From NCBI GenBank assembly GCA_025963775.1, contig JAOQAD010000034.1:1-58066 (forward strand): DNA of 58,066 nucleotides. The letters are read 5' to 3'. The position numbers were made by a program, and so were the translations under genes. Positions 45,043-52,857 of the stretch are shown piece after piece (within the stretch, counting starts at the first letter, position 1; each line of letters starts with the position of its first letter). Source of the DNA: Bacteroidota bacterium. GTDB lineage: Bacteria > Bacteroidota > Bacteroidia > 2-12-FULL-35-15. Under the pieces are notes generated by a model. It did no database searches. It was not told where the DNA came from and saw only the letters and a list, made by a program, of their open reading frames with translations.

Positions 45043-45315
45043 TTACTCGTGCTGGCCTTCGTGCTGATCGTGGCCGCCTTCTGATTTAGGCTCTCCGTGC
45101 AGGTTGCCGGAAATGCCATCGTACATATCGTTGTTCGGATTGGTATCGCTGCCTGCGCTGAAATTTTCTGTGATCTCACTGTTTCCTACATTGCGTCCGT
45201 TCTCATCATTCACTCCCGGCCTTGAAGTATTATCGTTAGCACTGCAGTGGCAGGCAGAAAGGCTTACTGCAACAACGGCAGCAGCGAAAAGTGTTTTTAC
45301 TCCTGTATTTTTCAT
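45043..45315 (-). CDS. Small His-rich lipoprotein
   Basis: 90 residues. Lipoprotein signal KTLFAAAVVAVSLSACHC (Cys about residue 22). Mature part is acidic and Gly-rich with a His-rich tail (EGGHDQHEGQHE), consistent with metal binding but unproven. Start ATG 45315. Short and lineage-specific; I do not recognise a family. Confidence 0.7.
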   Translation of the reverse strand: MKNTGVKTLFAAAVVAVSLSACHCSANDNTSRPGVNDENGRNVGNSEITENFSAGSDTNPNNDMYDGISGNLHGEPKSEGGHDQHEGQHE

Positions 45316-45484
45316 GATCGGTGATTTTTATTGGTTATTTTAATGAGTAAAAAGCTTGTGCCGGGCGCTTATTGAAACAGCCGGGGGCAGCCTTGTGTAC
45401 CCAGGGGACGAATATAAAGAATATTTTTTTGTGTTGGTCGAATCTGTGAATTTCTGAGCAAATTTTTTAGTAATTTAAAGGCTC

Positions 45485-46705
45485 ATGCCGAAGCTTTATT
45501 TTAATAATACGCGCCACGCCGACCTGCCTTTGCATTACGGCCATGTTCCTCCCTGGCTTGCCCAGCGAATGAGCCTTTTGGGCGGCGCCATCGTGGAATC
45601 GATCGTGATGGAATACGGGAAATCGGCGGTGCTGAGCCGCCTGAGCGATCCGTTCTGGTTCCAGTCATTGGGTTGTGTCATGGGCATGGACTGGCATTCC
45701 TCCGGCATCACCACTTCCGTGATGGGCGCTTTAAAAAAAGCGGTGAACCCGAAATTCAGGGAGCTGGGGATCTACATCTGCGGCGGAAAGGGAAAATATT
45801 CCCGGCAAACGCCATCGGAGCTGATCGCCTTTTCCGAACGCACGGGGCTGAACGGAAATGAACTGGTGCGTTCCAGCAGGCTTACTGCAAAGGTTGATAA
45901 CACTGCGATCCAGGACGGCTTCCAGATCTACCTCCATACTTTTATTGTAACCGATACCGGCGAATGGGCAGTGGTGCAGCAGGGAATGAACGATGCCAGC
46001 GGGATGGCCAGGAGGTATCACTGGCATTCGGAGCAGGTGAAATCCTTTATTGAAAATCCGCATACCTCTATTTATGGAAAGAACCAGGGAGTAATATTGA
46101 ACCTTGCCGACCTGCAGGCTGCAGATGCTAAAACAGCGATGCTGGAGATCGTGAAGGAAGATCCGCAGCTGATGCTCCCGGAGATCAGGAAGATCGTGAT
46201 GCCTTCACATCATGATGTAAGGGCAAAAGATGTAAACCTGAAGAGGCTCGGCAGTGTGCTTGCACTGGCGCATGAAAAAGAGCTGCGCGACTTTGAATCC
46301 CTGCTGTTGCTGGAAGGAGTAGGGCCAAGGACGATCCAGTCGCTGGCGCTCGTGAGCGAGGTGATCCATGGCACGCCTTCACGCTTTTCCGATCCTGCTC
46401 GCTTTTCCTTTGCACATGGCGGCAAGGACGGGCATCCTTTCCCGGTGCCGGTGAATACGTATGATGAAACCATTGCCCTGCTGAACAACGCGATCGCAAA
46501 GGCAAAGCTGGGCAATACCGACAAGCAGCAGGCCATTAAAAACCTGGCGATGGTTTCACAGATGATGGAGCAAAGCTTTGAGCCGGATGAAAATGCATTT
46601 GATAAAGTGATCGCGAAGGAAAGGGCTGAATCCTATAAATACAGGGGAAGGACTGTTTTCGGAAAAGCGAAGCCGCCGGGAAATGAGCAGTTGAGCTTGT
46701 TTTGA
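45485..46705 (+). CDS. DUF763 domain protein
   Basis: 406 residues. Matches the DUF763 pattern: MPKLYFNNTRHADLPLHYGH at the start, VMGMDWHSSGITTSVMGALK, KVDNTAIQDGFQIYLHTFIV, MNDASGMARRYHWHSEQ, then VMPSHHDVRAKDVNLKRLGS. The family is widespread in bacteria and archaea and its biochemical role is unknown. No signal peptide. A short repeat-like tract (ACCGCCAAGACGCAAAGGCG, 46712-46731) separates it from the next gene. Confidence 0.9.
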   Translation: MPKLYFNNTRHADLPLHYGHVPPWLAQRMSLLGGAIVESIVMEYGKSAVLSRLSDPFWFQSLGCVMGMDWHSSGITTSVMGALKKAVNPKFRELGIYICGGKGKYSRQTPSELIAFSERTGLNGNELVRSSRLTAKVDNTAIQDGFQIYLHTFIVTDTGEWAVVQQGMNDASGMARRYHWHSEQVKSFIENPHTSIYGKNQGVILNLADLQAADAKTAMLEIVKEDPQLMLPEIRKIVMPSHHDVRAKDVNLKRLGSVLALAHEKELRDFESLLLLEGVGPRTIQSLALVSEVIHGTPSRFSDPARFSFAHGGKDGHPFPVPVNTYDETIALLNNAIAKAKLGNTDKQQAIKNLAMVSQMMEQSFEPDENAFDKVIAKERAESYKYRGRTVFGKAKPPGNEQLSLF

Positions 46706-46751
46706 GTTTTACCGCCAAGACGCAAAGGCGCCAAGAAAAATTGCCTGTTTT

Positions 46752-47912
46752 ATGAAAAAACGATTACTGCTTTTTATTCTTTGTTTTCCTGCTGTGGCAT
46801 TCTCACAGCTGGACTGCAGCTATAATAACCGCTCTTCATTTTTTGGCGAACGTTCTGTTCAATTGCCTGCAGCTCCTGCGAATACAGTAAGGATCTTCAT
46901 GGATAAGTCTGGCTTTTATTATCCCGAATCATTCATCCGCGATGCCGAGCTTGAAAATAACTGCAGCAGCTTAAAGGAATGGTACAGGTCAAATAATAAA
47001 AAGTTAAACCTGCTCTGTGATCAGTATAAGGTAAGTAATGCACTTAGCGTGGATGAAAAAATTGAAGCGCTGAATGATTCTATTGCATTGGAGTATCTCT
47101 CGCTGGTCAATCAGAAGGCAAAGGCATTCCGCAGCATTGATGTGCTGATCCACGGCTTCAGGAAAAAGGCATATGGCAAAAAAGACAAGATCTCCACGTA
47201 CTCTATTGATGATTACAAAAGCTTTGAAAAGGTATTGTCGAAGGATACTGCATCTGTATTGTTTGTGGAAGTGTACTGGGACAGCAAATTTATTACGCCG
47301 CTAAGCTCCTACAAATACAAAGGCTTTGAGCTGTTTGAGCAGGCCGGGATCCCGAATGCGGAGCATGTGGGGCTCCAGCTGCGAAAGGTGATCTCATTTA
47401 TTCAGTGTGAGCACATCAACATCATCACGCACAGCCTCGGTGCAAAAGTGGGATGCGAGTTATTGTTCAATGCTTCAAAAGGGGCATTGGCGGAGGAAAG
47501 CGGGTTGATCTGTCCTTCGCAGAAAGATGTAAGGCTTTGCCTCATTGAGCCGGCTATCAGTCCTGATGTGTTCGGTGAATACTATTCAAGAACAGGGATG
47601 TATGATTACACGGCAAAAGATCATTACAGGCTTGGGATCGTTTACAATGAAAATGATTTTGTGCTTTTAAAATCGTACACCTTCGGCGCGGTGCATATTA
47701 TCTCTTCCCCGCTCGAATACGGGAATACTGCACTGGGATGTAATTATAAAGGCTGCATTGCAGGCGTGAAGCAATTGTTTCTTGAAAAATATCCGAATTC
47801 TGTTTTATACGAGCCTTTTGATTTTTCGGCCATTGGCTCCGATCACCGCTTGTACAGGTATGGTGTGTCTGAAAAATTTTCAAAGGTGATTGCATTCCTT
47901 AATGCGGAGTAA
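46752..47912 (+). CDS. Alpha/beta-hydrolase-like secreted protein
   Basis: 386 residues. Signal peptide LLLFILCFPAVAFSQ. A hydrolase-type core follows: IDVLIHGFRKKAYGKKD resembles the oxyanion region, VLFVEVYWDSKFIT a core strand, and INIITHSLGAKVGCELLF the nucleophile elbow (Ser in THSLG). The length and order fit the DUF900/PGAP1-like group, so a lipase/esterase is likely; substrate unknown. Its 3' end overlaps the convergent lipoprotein gene by 14 bp. Confidence 0.75.
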   Translation: MKKRLLLFILCFPAVAFSQLDCSYNNRSSFFGERSVQLPAAPANTVRIFMDKSGFYYPESFIRDAELENNCSSLKEWYRSNNKKLNLLCDQYKVSNALSVDEKIEALNDSIALEYLSLVNQKAKAFRSIDVLIHGFRKKAYGKKDKISTYSIDDYKSFEKVLSKDTASVLFVEVYWDSKFITPLSSYKYKGFELFEQAGIPNAEHVGLQLRKVISFIQCEHINIITHSLGAKVGCELLFNASKGALAEESGLICPSQKDVRLCLIEPAISPDVFGEYYSRTGMYDYTAKDHYRLGIVYNENDFVLLKSYTFGAVHIISSPLEYGNTALGCNYKGCIAGVKQLFLEKYPNSVLYEPFDFSAIGSDHRLYRYGVSEKFSKVIAFLNAE

Positions 47913-48561
47913 ATTCAGTCTCTTTTGTGGCAGGAGGCGATGACAGTACTCCATCCGCCCTCATTTTAGATGCAATGATGTTTGCAAACTCTTTGGAGAA
48001 AGGCTGCAGGTCGTCAGGGCTGTAGGTCTTCGATTGTGCCGACCATACCAGCTTTTCACTTTTTGCATCATAGAGGTTCGATTCAATGAAATACACTTTG
48101 TTCTGCTCATAATATCCCGATCCGTAAAAGCTCGGGTACCAGTGGTCGTAATATCCCCAGAAATCGTTGTAATAACCAAAACCCACCGGGTTGTAAGGAT
48201 TACCGCCGGGTACATACCTCGATTCTGTTTCCCGGCTGATGATGGAAATGGTGAGGATCGCATCCACATTTTTTTTATGCACTTTGTCCATCAGCTCTGT
48301 TTTGCTGGAATCATTGCTGCTGATGTTGGGAGGAAATTCATCGATGCTTTTAAGTGTTGTGATGTTTTTGCCGAGCGCATTCATCATATCGTTTTCCAGC
48401 ATGGCCTTCGCAATGGTATTTCCCGTGAGCGCCGCCACAAGGACACTTTTGTATGGAGCAGGAGGTGCAGGGCTTTTCCAGGAACCTGTGATATAGGTAG
48501 AAGGGGCGCAGCACTCGAGTAAGGCAGCAATTAAAAACACACAGATCGCTTTTGTTTTCAT
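47899..48561 (-). CDS. Outer-membrane lipoprotein, DUF4136-like
   Basis: 220 residues. Signal LIAALLECCAPSTYITG gives a lipidated Cys near residue 17. Mature domain: TGSWKSPAPPAPYKSVLVAA, VDAILTISIISRETESRYVP, a Gly/Tyr/Trp-rich insert (YYNDFWGYYDHWYPSFYGSG) and KVYFIESNLYDAKSEKLVWS. Length and pattern resemble DUF4136-type lipoproteins; function unknown. Convergent with the hydrolase gene. Confidence 0.75.
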   Translation of the reverse strand: MKTKAICVFLIAALLECCAPSTYITGSWKSPAPPAPYKSVLVAALTGNTIAKAMLENDMMNALGKNITTLKSIDEFPPNISSNDSSKTELMDKVHKKNVDAILTISIISRETESRYVPGGNPYNPVGFGYYNDFWGYYDHWYPSFYGSGYYEQNKVYFIESNLYDAKSEKLVWSAQSKTYSPDDLQPFSKEFANIIASKMRADGVLSSPPATKETEFTPH

Positions 48562-48870
48562 CTTTTGATTTTATAAACAGTAACGAAAAAAAAGTGCCAC
48601 ATGGATCTGCGATATTTGGGGATGTGGATTTTCTTCCATGGATGGTTTGAGAGCATTGCTCTTTTTTAATACCGAAAATTTTTCTTCTCCTTTTCTTTTC
48701 CCCGCCTGTAAAATAATCCGGGATCTATTTGCTCTTCCCTAAGCTGTTTTTTGCCCGGCTGGCATATAAATAACGGTGCTTTTATGCCGGTTTAATAAAA
48801 TAAAAATTCTACGATCAGAAAAAGCAGATCAACCTGAACTTCCTATACAATAACCTAAAAATCTATAACT
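48562..48870. other. Intergenic region, no gene
   Basis: AT-rich leader before the NRDGY-rich gene. A small AGAGC-ATT-GCTCT hairpin plus T run (48650-48667) could terminate minor transcripts. No -33/-7 pair meets the Bacteroidota consensus well. Confidence 0.4.
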
Positions 48871-49584
48871 ATGAGATCAAGAAACAACAACAACTATCAA
48901 AACAACAGGAGAGATAATCAGCAAACGGAATCATCTTCAGGAAGAAGCAACTGGGATTGGGACAGGCAGCACAATGATGATGACTGGAGCCGGCAACAGG
49001 ATCGCTCCCGGAACAACGGCTCCCGGAATGGCTCAGGGAATGGGTATGGCCGCAATGGCAACGAACGTTATTCCTCCAATGCGTATGAAAGAAACATGAA
49101 CGGTAATTCCACTTACAATGCCTATAATGAGAACAGCTACAGGGGAGCCGGCCGCGGATACAACGGTCGCGGGGATGATGATGTTGATTACTATGGCGAG
49201 AACCGTTATGCAAGGCGCTATGGCGATTACGATGATGATAACCGAAGCTACCATGGCAGCAGCAGGATGGACAACTACTGGATCAACCACAATGAGGACG
49301 GGCATGAGCGCAATTACCGCGCTTCACACGGCAGCAACAGGGATGATGACAACTACGGAGGATATGGAAGAAATGTGACCGGCCGCAGCAATTACGGTGA
49401 TTACAGGAACGGTGGCGATGAGGACCGCAGGTACAGCGAAAGGAATTCCAGCCGCGGATTATCGCGCGAAGGCGACAACTGGAATGTGGGTAATTACGGA
49501 AACCGTTATGATGGCGACAGGGGCTCACGTTACAATGACAATGGGAACAGGAGAAGAAATTCCCGGGAGAATGATGCATGGTAA
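48871..49584 (+). CDS. Low-complexity Asn/Arg/Asp/Gly/Tyr-rich protein
   Basis: 237 residues with almost no hydrophobic core: repeats such as NNNNYQNNRRDNQQ, RNNGSRNGSGNGYGRNGNER and YGGYGRNVTGRSNYGDY. No signal peptide. Net composition is highly polar and disordered; DNA- or RNA-binding, surface-coat or phase-separation functions are all conceivable. The reading frame is intact over 714 bp, with a strong terminator immediately after, so it is a real gene. Similar unnamed proteins occur in Bacteroidota. Confidence 0.7.
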   Translation: MRSRNNNNYQNNRRDNQQTESSSGRSNWDWDRQHNDDDWSRQQDRSRNNGSRNGSGNGYGRNGNERYSSNAYERNMNGNSTYNAYNENSYRGAGRGYNGRGDDDVDYYGENRYARRYGDYDDDNRSYHGSSRMDNYWINHNEDGHERNYRASHGSNRDDDNYGGYGRNVTGRSNYGDYRNGGDEDRRYSERNSSRGLSREGDNWNVGNYGNRYDGDRGSRYNDNGNRRRNSRENDAW

Positions 49585-49605
49585 ATTTAAAATTGTTTTT
49601 AAAAG

Positions 49606-49634
49606 AACCGGCCTGCAGAGGCCGGTTTTTTTAT
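49606..49634 (+). terminator. Intrinsic terminator
   Basis: AACCGGCC-TGCAGA-GGCCGGTT perfect 8-bp stem followed by TTTTTT; 22 bp after the low-complexity gene stop. Confidence 0.9.
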
Positions 49635-49672
49635 GCTTAGGCGGTTCGTGTAATTGTTTATATTTGAGATAC

Positions 49673-50347
49673 ATGAAACCCGTAGCCATCCTGTTTTCCA
49701 TATTCCTTTTGTATGCCTGTAATGCAGGTAAGAACAACAGTGAACATTATTGCAGGACGCATGAGCCCGCGGATAGCGCAGATTATAAGCATTCCAAATG
49801 TGGCTTTTATACAGGTAAAAACGGGAAACTGTACGAAAGAAAAGTGCAGGTTGATAAATCAGACAGCAATTATTGCTACGCGGCATTTTATGATGAGTAC
49901 ATGACATTTTATGCCGGTGATAATTTTTATCCAAAAGAGCTCGATTCTGTGATTGACCTTGAAACATATACCTGTATTGATTCTTCATGCTATGCGAAAG
50001 ACAAGAACAATTGTTATTATTATTACGACAATAGCGACGGAGGTTTCCGCTTTGTGGTCACTGATGCTGATCCGGCAACATTCCGGAAGCTGAAGGGTTA
50101 TCACTGGGCTGCGGACAGCAAAAGGGTCTATTACCGGGGAAATCCTGTAGAAGGTTTAAATAGAAACAAATTTCAGCTGCTGCAGAATAGCAGCCAGGTG
50201 GATTATATAAAAGATGACCGCCATGTATTTTATGAGAACGATTCAATTGCCGGAGCAGATGCAGGCTCATTCAGGCAGGTTGAAGGAAGGGCCTGGGATG
50301 CAGAGGACAAGCATCATCAATACAACTTCGGACAAATAATCAACTAA
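49673..50347 (+). CDS. DKNYY-family lipoprotein
   Basis: 224 residues from ATG 49673; longer in-frame extension upstream crosses the terminator and is not real. Lipoprotein signal VAILFSIFLLYACNAG. DKNNCYYYYDNSDGGFRF and AADSKRVYYRGNPV are the repeated DKNxxYY-type units of this family; also DDRHVFYENDSIAGADAGSF. Role unknown; beta-repeat surface protein likely. The HAD gene follows 3 bp later, so they are co-transcribed. Confidence 0.8.
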   Translation: MKPVAILFSIFLLYACNAGKNNSEHYCRTHEPADSADYKHSKCGFYTGKNGKLYERKVQVDKSDSNYCYAAFYDEYMTFYAGDNFYPKELDSVIDLETYTCIDSSCYAKDKNNCYYYYDNSDGGFRFVVTDADPATFRKLKGYHWAADSKRVYYRGNPVEGLNRNKFQLLQNSSQVDYIKDDRHVFYENDSIAGADAGSFRQVEGRAWDAEDKHHQYNFGQIIN

Positions 50348-50350
50348 GAA

Positions 50351-50809
50351 ATGAAGAATGTGATCCTGCTGGATATAGACGGTGTGCTCATCATTACTCC
50401 TCCCTGGAAGCCGGATGTGCTGCATGCCGATGGCTATTCTGATTTTGATAAAAAATCCGTTGCTCATTTAAATGTTCTCCTGGCAGGGGCAAATGCGGAG
50501 CTTTGGCTCAGCTCTTCGCGTTGTATGAACAAAAGCCTGGAAGAGTTCAATGAACTTTTCAGCAACCGTGGAATAAAGCAGGAGCTGAAAGGATATGTGA
50601 GCGGAACGGATGATTACGGAAGAATAGCAAGGATCAACGCCTTTCTCGATCATGAGCCGGTAAAGAATTTCCTGATCCTGGATGATGATGCTTCACTGGA
50701 TGATCTTGATGCCGGCAGAAAAAAGTCCTGGGTGAAAACATTTCCCCTGCTCGGCTTCGATCATGAACGGCTGGAGGAAGCCCTGGAAAAGATTAAGCGT
50801 TGGGAATAA
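50351..50809 (+). CDS. HAD-like hydrolase
   Basis: 152 residues. HAD motif I LLDIDGVLII (D8 nucleophile, D10), motif II LWLSSSR with the Ser, and acidic motif IV FLILDDDASLDDLDAG. Small, cap-less HAD of the type labelled HAD domain in Swiss Army Knife RNA repair proteins; here it stands alone without kinase or ligase domains. It is probably a phosphatase acting on a small substrate or polynucleotide end. Confidence 0.75.
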   Translation: MKNVILLDIDGVLIITPPWKPDVLHADGYSDFDKKSVAHLNVLLAGANAELWLSSSRCMNKSLEEFNELFSNRGIKQELKGYVSGTDDYGRIARINAFLDHEPVKNFLILDDDASLDDLDAGRKKSWVKTFPLLGFDHERLEEALEKIKRWE

Positions 50810-50824
50810 GCAGGACAAAGGAAG

Positions 50825-50906
50825 GTCATTGCTATTCGTCAGGGCGGAGAAACAACCTGCCATAAGAATGAAATTGCTTCTCCCGCACCTGCGGGATCGC
50901 AATGAC
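50825..50906. repeat. Palindromic repeat with GTCATTGC/GCAATGAC ends
   Basis: 82 bp, exact 8-bp inverted ends; internal GGGCGGAGAAAC and TTGCTTCTCCCGC arms partly complementary. Same group as 28738-28829. Confidence 0.6.
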
Positions 50907-50965
50907 GCTCCGTATTTAAATTGGTACAATCTTCCTGATCCTTTTTAATTATTATTCAATTTTAT

Positions 50966-50995
50966 TTGCTTTTGAAAAAACATGTTCTAATTTAG
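50966..50995 (+). promoter_or_regulatory. Bacteroidota-type promoter of the regulator gene
   Basis: TTG at 50966-50968 (as TTTG), 19-bp spacer, then TAATTTAG at 50988-50995, seven of eight matches to TAnnTTTG. About 206 bp before the regulator start. Confidence 0.55.
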
Positions 50996-51201
50996 CCACG
51001 AGCTACTCCCTCAAATCAATCAGTTTACAGGTCGGTTAATAATAAAAATGCCGGTGTTTTACAGGGTAGCTTAAATTGTTTTTTCTCCCTCTTATTTCAC
51101 TGCAGATTCTGATCTTTCCCGGTTGCCAGCAGGCCGGCAGGAATTCCTGTCTGCATTTGCCGGCTCCTGTAGTTTTTAATTTTAACAGTGCATTGAGATC
51201 A

Positions 51202-52065
51202 ATGAGGGATCAGAAATCTATAGTGATCGGGTGTGATGATACAGATACATTGTCTGTGATATTGAACGGGATAAAGAGCCCGTCCTCTTCGCATTCTGTT
51301 ATTTCAGCCACGCGCGTGTCGGACCTCACCGGCATTGTGAGATCCATGAAGCCTGATATGATCATTCTTTGTTTTAAGAATAACCAGGAAGTGCTAAATG
51401 GCCTTGATGCCTTTGTGAAAAAGGAGGACATGCCTGTTGTGTGCCTTACGGAAAAATTTGAAAATGAAAATCTGCAGTGGAGCAGGGATAGTATTGTATT
51501 CTCCTATCCGCTCAGGTATATCAGCAATAAGGAATACCTCAGCTCAAGGATCAATTCTATTTTTCTTCTCCGCAGCCAATCTCCAAAAACACCCATTGCT
51601 TCTTTCGCAGCAAAGGCTGTTTCGCCTGCTTCAGCTACTAATACAAAGGATCTCAGCCGTTATGTGATGGAGCTCGACCATAAAATGGAAGTGCTTTCAA
51701 AGGTAAAGGACCGCATCGCGCATCTTTATCCGCATGTGGATGACAGCACAAGAGTGGAGCTGACATCGATCGTGAATTCAATAAAGGCATCGGCAGGCAA
51801 CAATAAACTGTGGGATGATTTTAAACTGTATTTTGAGCAGAGCAACCCGGATTTCTTGTACATCCTCCTGGTGAAGCATCCGGAGCTCACTCCCAAAGAC
51901 CTGAAGTATTGCTGCTATCTCAAAATGAACATGGCCAATGATGATATCAGGAACCTGCTGGGCATTAACCAGGAAAGCGTGCGCACACACAAGTACCGCC
52001 TGAAAAAGAAAATGCTGCTTTCCAAAGAGCAGGACCTTGGTTGCTACCTGCGATCGGTCGGTTAA
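51202..52065 (+). CDS. LuxR-type transcriptional regulator with degenerate receiver domain
   Basis: 287 residues from ATG 51202 (MRDQKSIVIGCDD); the in-frame upstream extension to 51076 lacks protein-like sequence. The N-terminal 120 residues follow the receiver-domain pattern (acidic pair in GCDDTD), but the phospho-acceptor position is Cys57 in PDMIILCFKN. A linker helix (LDHKMEVLSKVKDRIAHLYP) follows. The C-terminal HTH reads MANDDIRNLLGINQESVRTH, then KYRLKKKMLL. It is the nearest upstream gene on the same strand as the injection system and is the natural candidate to control it; receiver without Asp suggests non-phospho regulation. Confidence 0.75.
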   Translation: MRDQKSIVIGCDDTDTLSVILNGIKSPSSSHSVISATRVSDLTGIVRSMKPDMIILCFKNNQEVLNGLDAFVKKEDMPVVCLTEKFENENLQWSRDSIVFSYPLRYISNKEYLSSRINSIFLLRSQSPKTPIASFAAKAVSPASATNTKDLSRYVMELDHKMEVLSKVKDRIAHLYPHVDDSTRVELTSIVNSIKASAGNNKLWDDFKLYFEQSNPDFLYILLVKHPELTPKDLKYCCYLKMNMANDDIRNLLGINQESVRTHKYRLKKKMLLSKEQDLGCYLRSVG

Positions 52066-52098
52066 ATTCTCCATTTCCTTTTTTCATAATCAATAGTT

Positions 52099-52106
52099 TA
52101 TCTTTG
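52099..52106 (+). promoter_or_regulatory. -7 element (TATCTTTG) before the injection-system operon
   Basis: Perfect TAnnTTTG match; -33 TTG absent at 19 bp, compatible with an activator-dependent promoter. Roughly 180-bp leader to the first gene. Confidence 0.5.
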
Positions 52107-52137
52107 TTACGTCCATTCAATGGGTAAAAACCGACAC

Positions 52138-52173
52138 GTCTACTATTTGTCTATGGTTTACAGAATTTGTCTA
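52138..52173 (+). promoter_or_regulatory. Three direct GTCTA repeats, candidate operator
   Basis: GTCTA at 52138, 52149 and 52169; the last two are part of an 8-bp repeat TTTGTCTA at 52146-52153 and 52166-52173. Spacings of 11 and 20 bp put copies on one face of the helix, as for binding sites of dimeric or oligomeric regulators. It lies in the leader downstream of the presumed -7 element. Confidence 0.4.
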
Positions 52174-52287
52174 CGAAAGGTACATGCTTCTTTTTTCTTT
52201 TTACCATTCTGATCTCTACTTTTACCACGTTCATTCATGCAGCAGGTTTATCGCCTCATATATGACACAGAACAATACAGATCCCGG

Positions 52288-52857
52288 ATGATAAATAAAG
52301 CGCTACAGTTCAGCAGTGATGTACTTGGCCAGTTCTTAAAGAACAGGTTAAGCCTCGATGAGGACAAAGTAGTGTTGAACAACCTGATCGAAGGGAATGG
52401 CTCGCTGCCTGAGATCAACAGGAATAAAGTGGTGATCTCGCTGATCAATATAGAGAAGGAAACGCTCAGGCCATTTTATGTGCGCAGTGAAAAATTATCC
52501 AATGGAAATTTTGCAGACCAGAGCCCGTCCGAACGCTACAATCTCGACCTGCTCATCAGCGCTAATTTCGACAGCTATAATGAGAGCCTTCGTTTTCTCG
52601 GGGCAGTGATCCAGTTCTTCCAGGTGAACACCAGCCTGGATGCAGCTTTTTCTTCTGCTATTCCTGCGGGCTTAACAAGACTGGAATTTGAGATCGAAAA
52701 AATAAGCTACAGGGATATGCAAAGCCTGTGGACGGCAATGGGCGCCAAATATCAGCCGTCAGTGATTTACAAAATGCGTTTAGTGACCATCCAGGGCAAT
52801 GAAGCAAAAGGATTTACAACCGCTGTAACAGCAGCTTCAAACAACGTAAGCGCATGA
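52288..52857 (+). CDS. DUF4255 tail terminator/cap protein of contractile injection system
   Basis: 189 residues from ATG 52288. The start MINKALQFSSDVLGQFLKNR, then DEDKVVLNNLIEGNG, is the family's N-terminal signature, so the in-frame ATG at 52237 is not used. Later ERYNLDLLISANFDSYNESL and FFQVNTSLDA, then LTRLEFEIEKISYRDMQSLW. In Afp/PVC-type particles the Pvc16-like cap ends the tube and sheath at the top. It is the first structural gene of the cluster. ATGA overlap with the next gene shows translational coupling. Confidence 0.85.
   Translation: MINKALQFSSDVLGQFLKNRLSLDEDKVVLNNLIEGNGSLPEINRNKVVISLINIEKETLRPFYVRSEKLSNGNFADQSPSERYNLDLLISANFDSYNESLRFLGAVIQFFQVNTSLDAAFSSAIPAGLTRLEFEIEKISYRDMQSLWTAMGAKYQPSVIYKMRLVTIQGNEAKGFTTAVTAASNNVSA

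Larger units (their letters stand above)
50810..51201. other. Intergenic region before the injection-system regulator
   Basis: No gene. It holds a palindromic repeat (50825-50906, GTCATTGC to GCAATGAC) and a promoter (50966-50995), then a 200-bp leader in which a weak hydrophobic frame continues into the regulator gene but has no start support. Confidence 0.55.

Noticed and set aside
51076..51201. N-terminal extension of the regulator
   Set aside because: In frame but hydrophobic and unrelated to receiver proteins; ATG 51202 starts the conserved fold.
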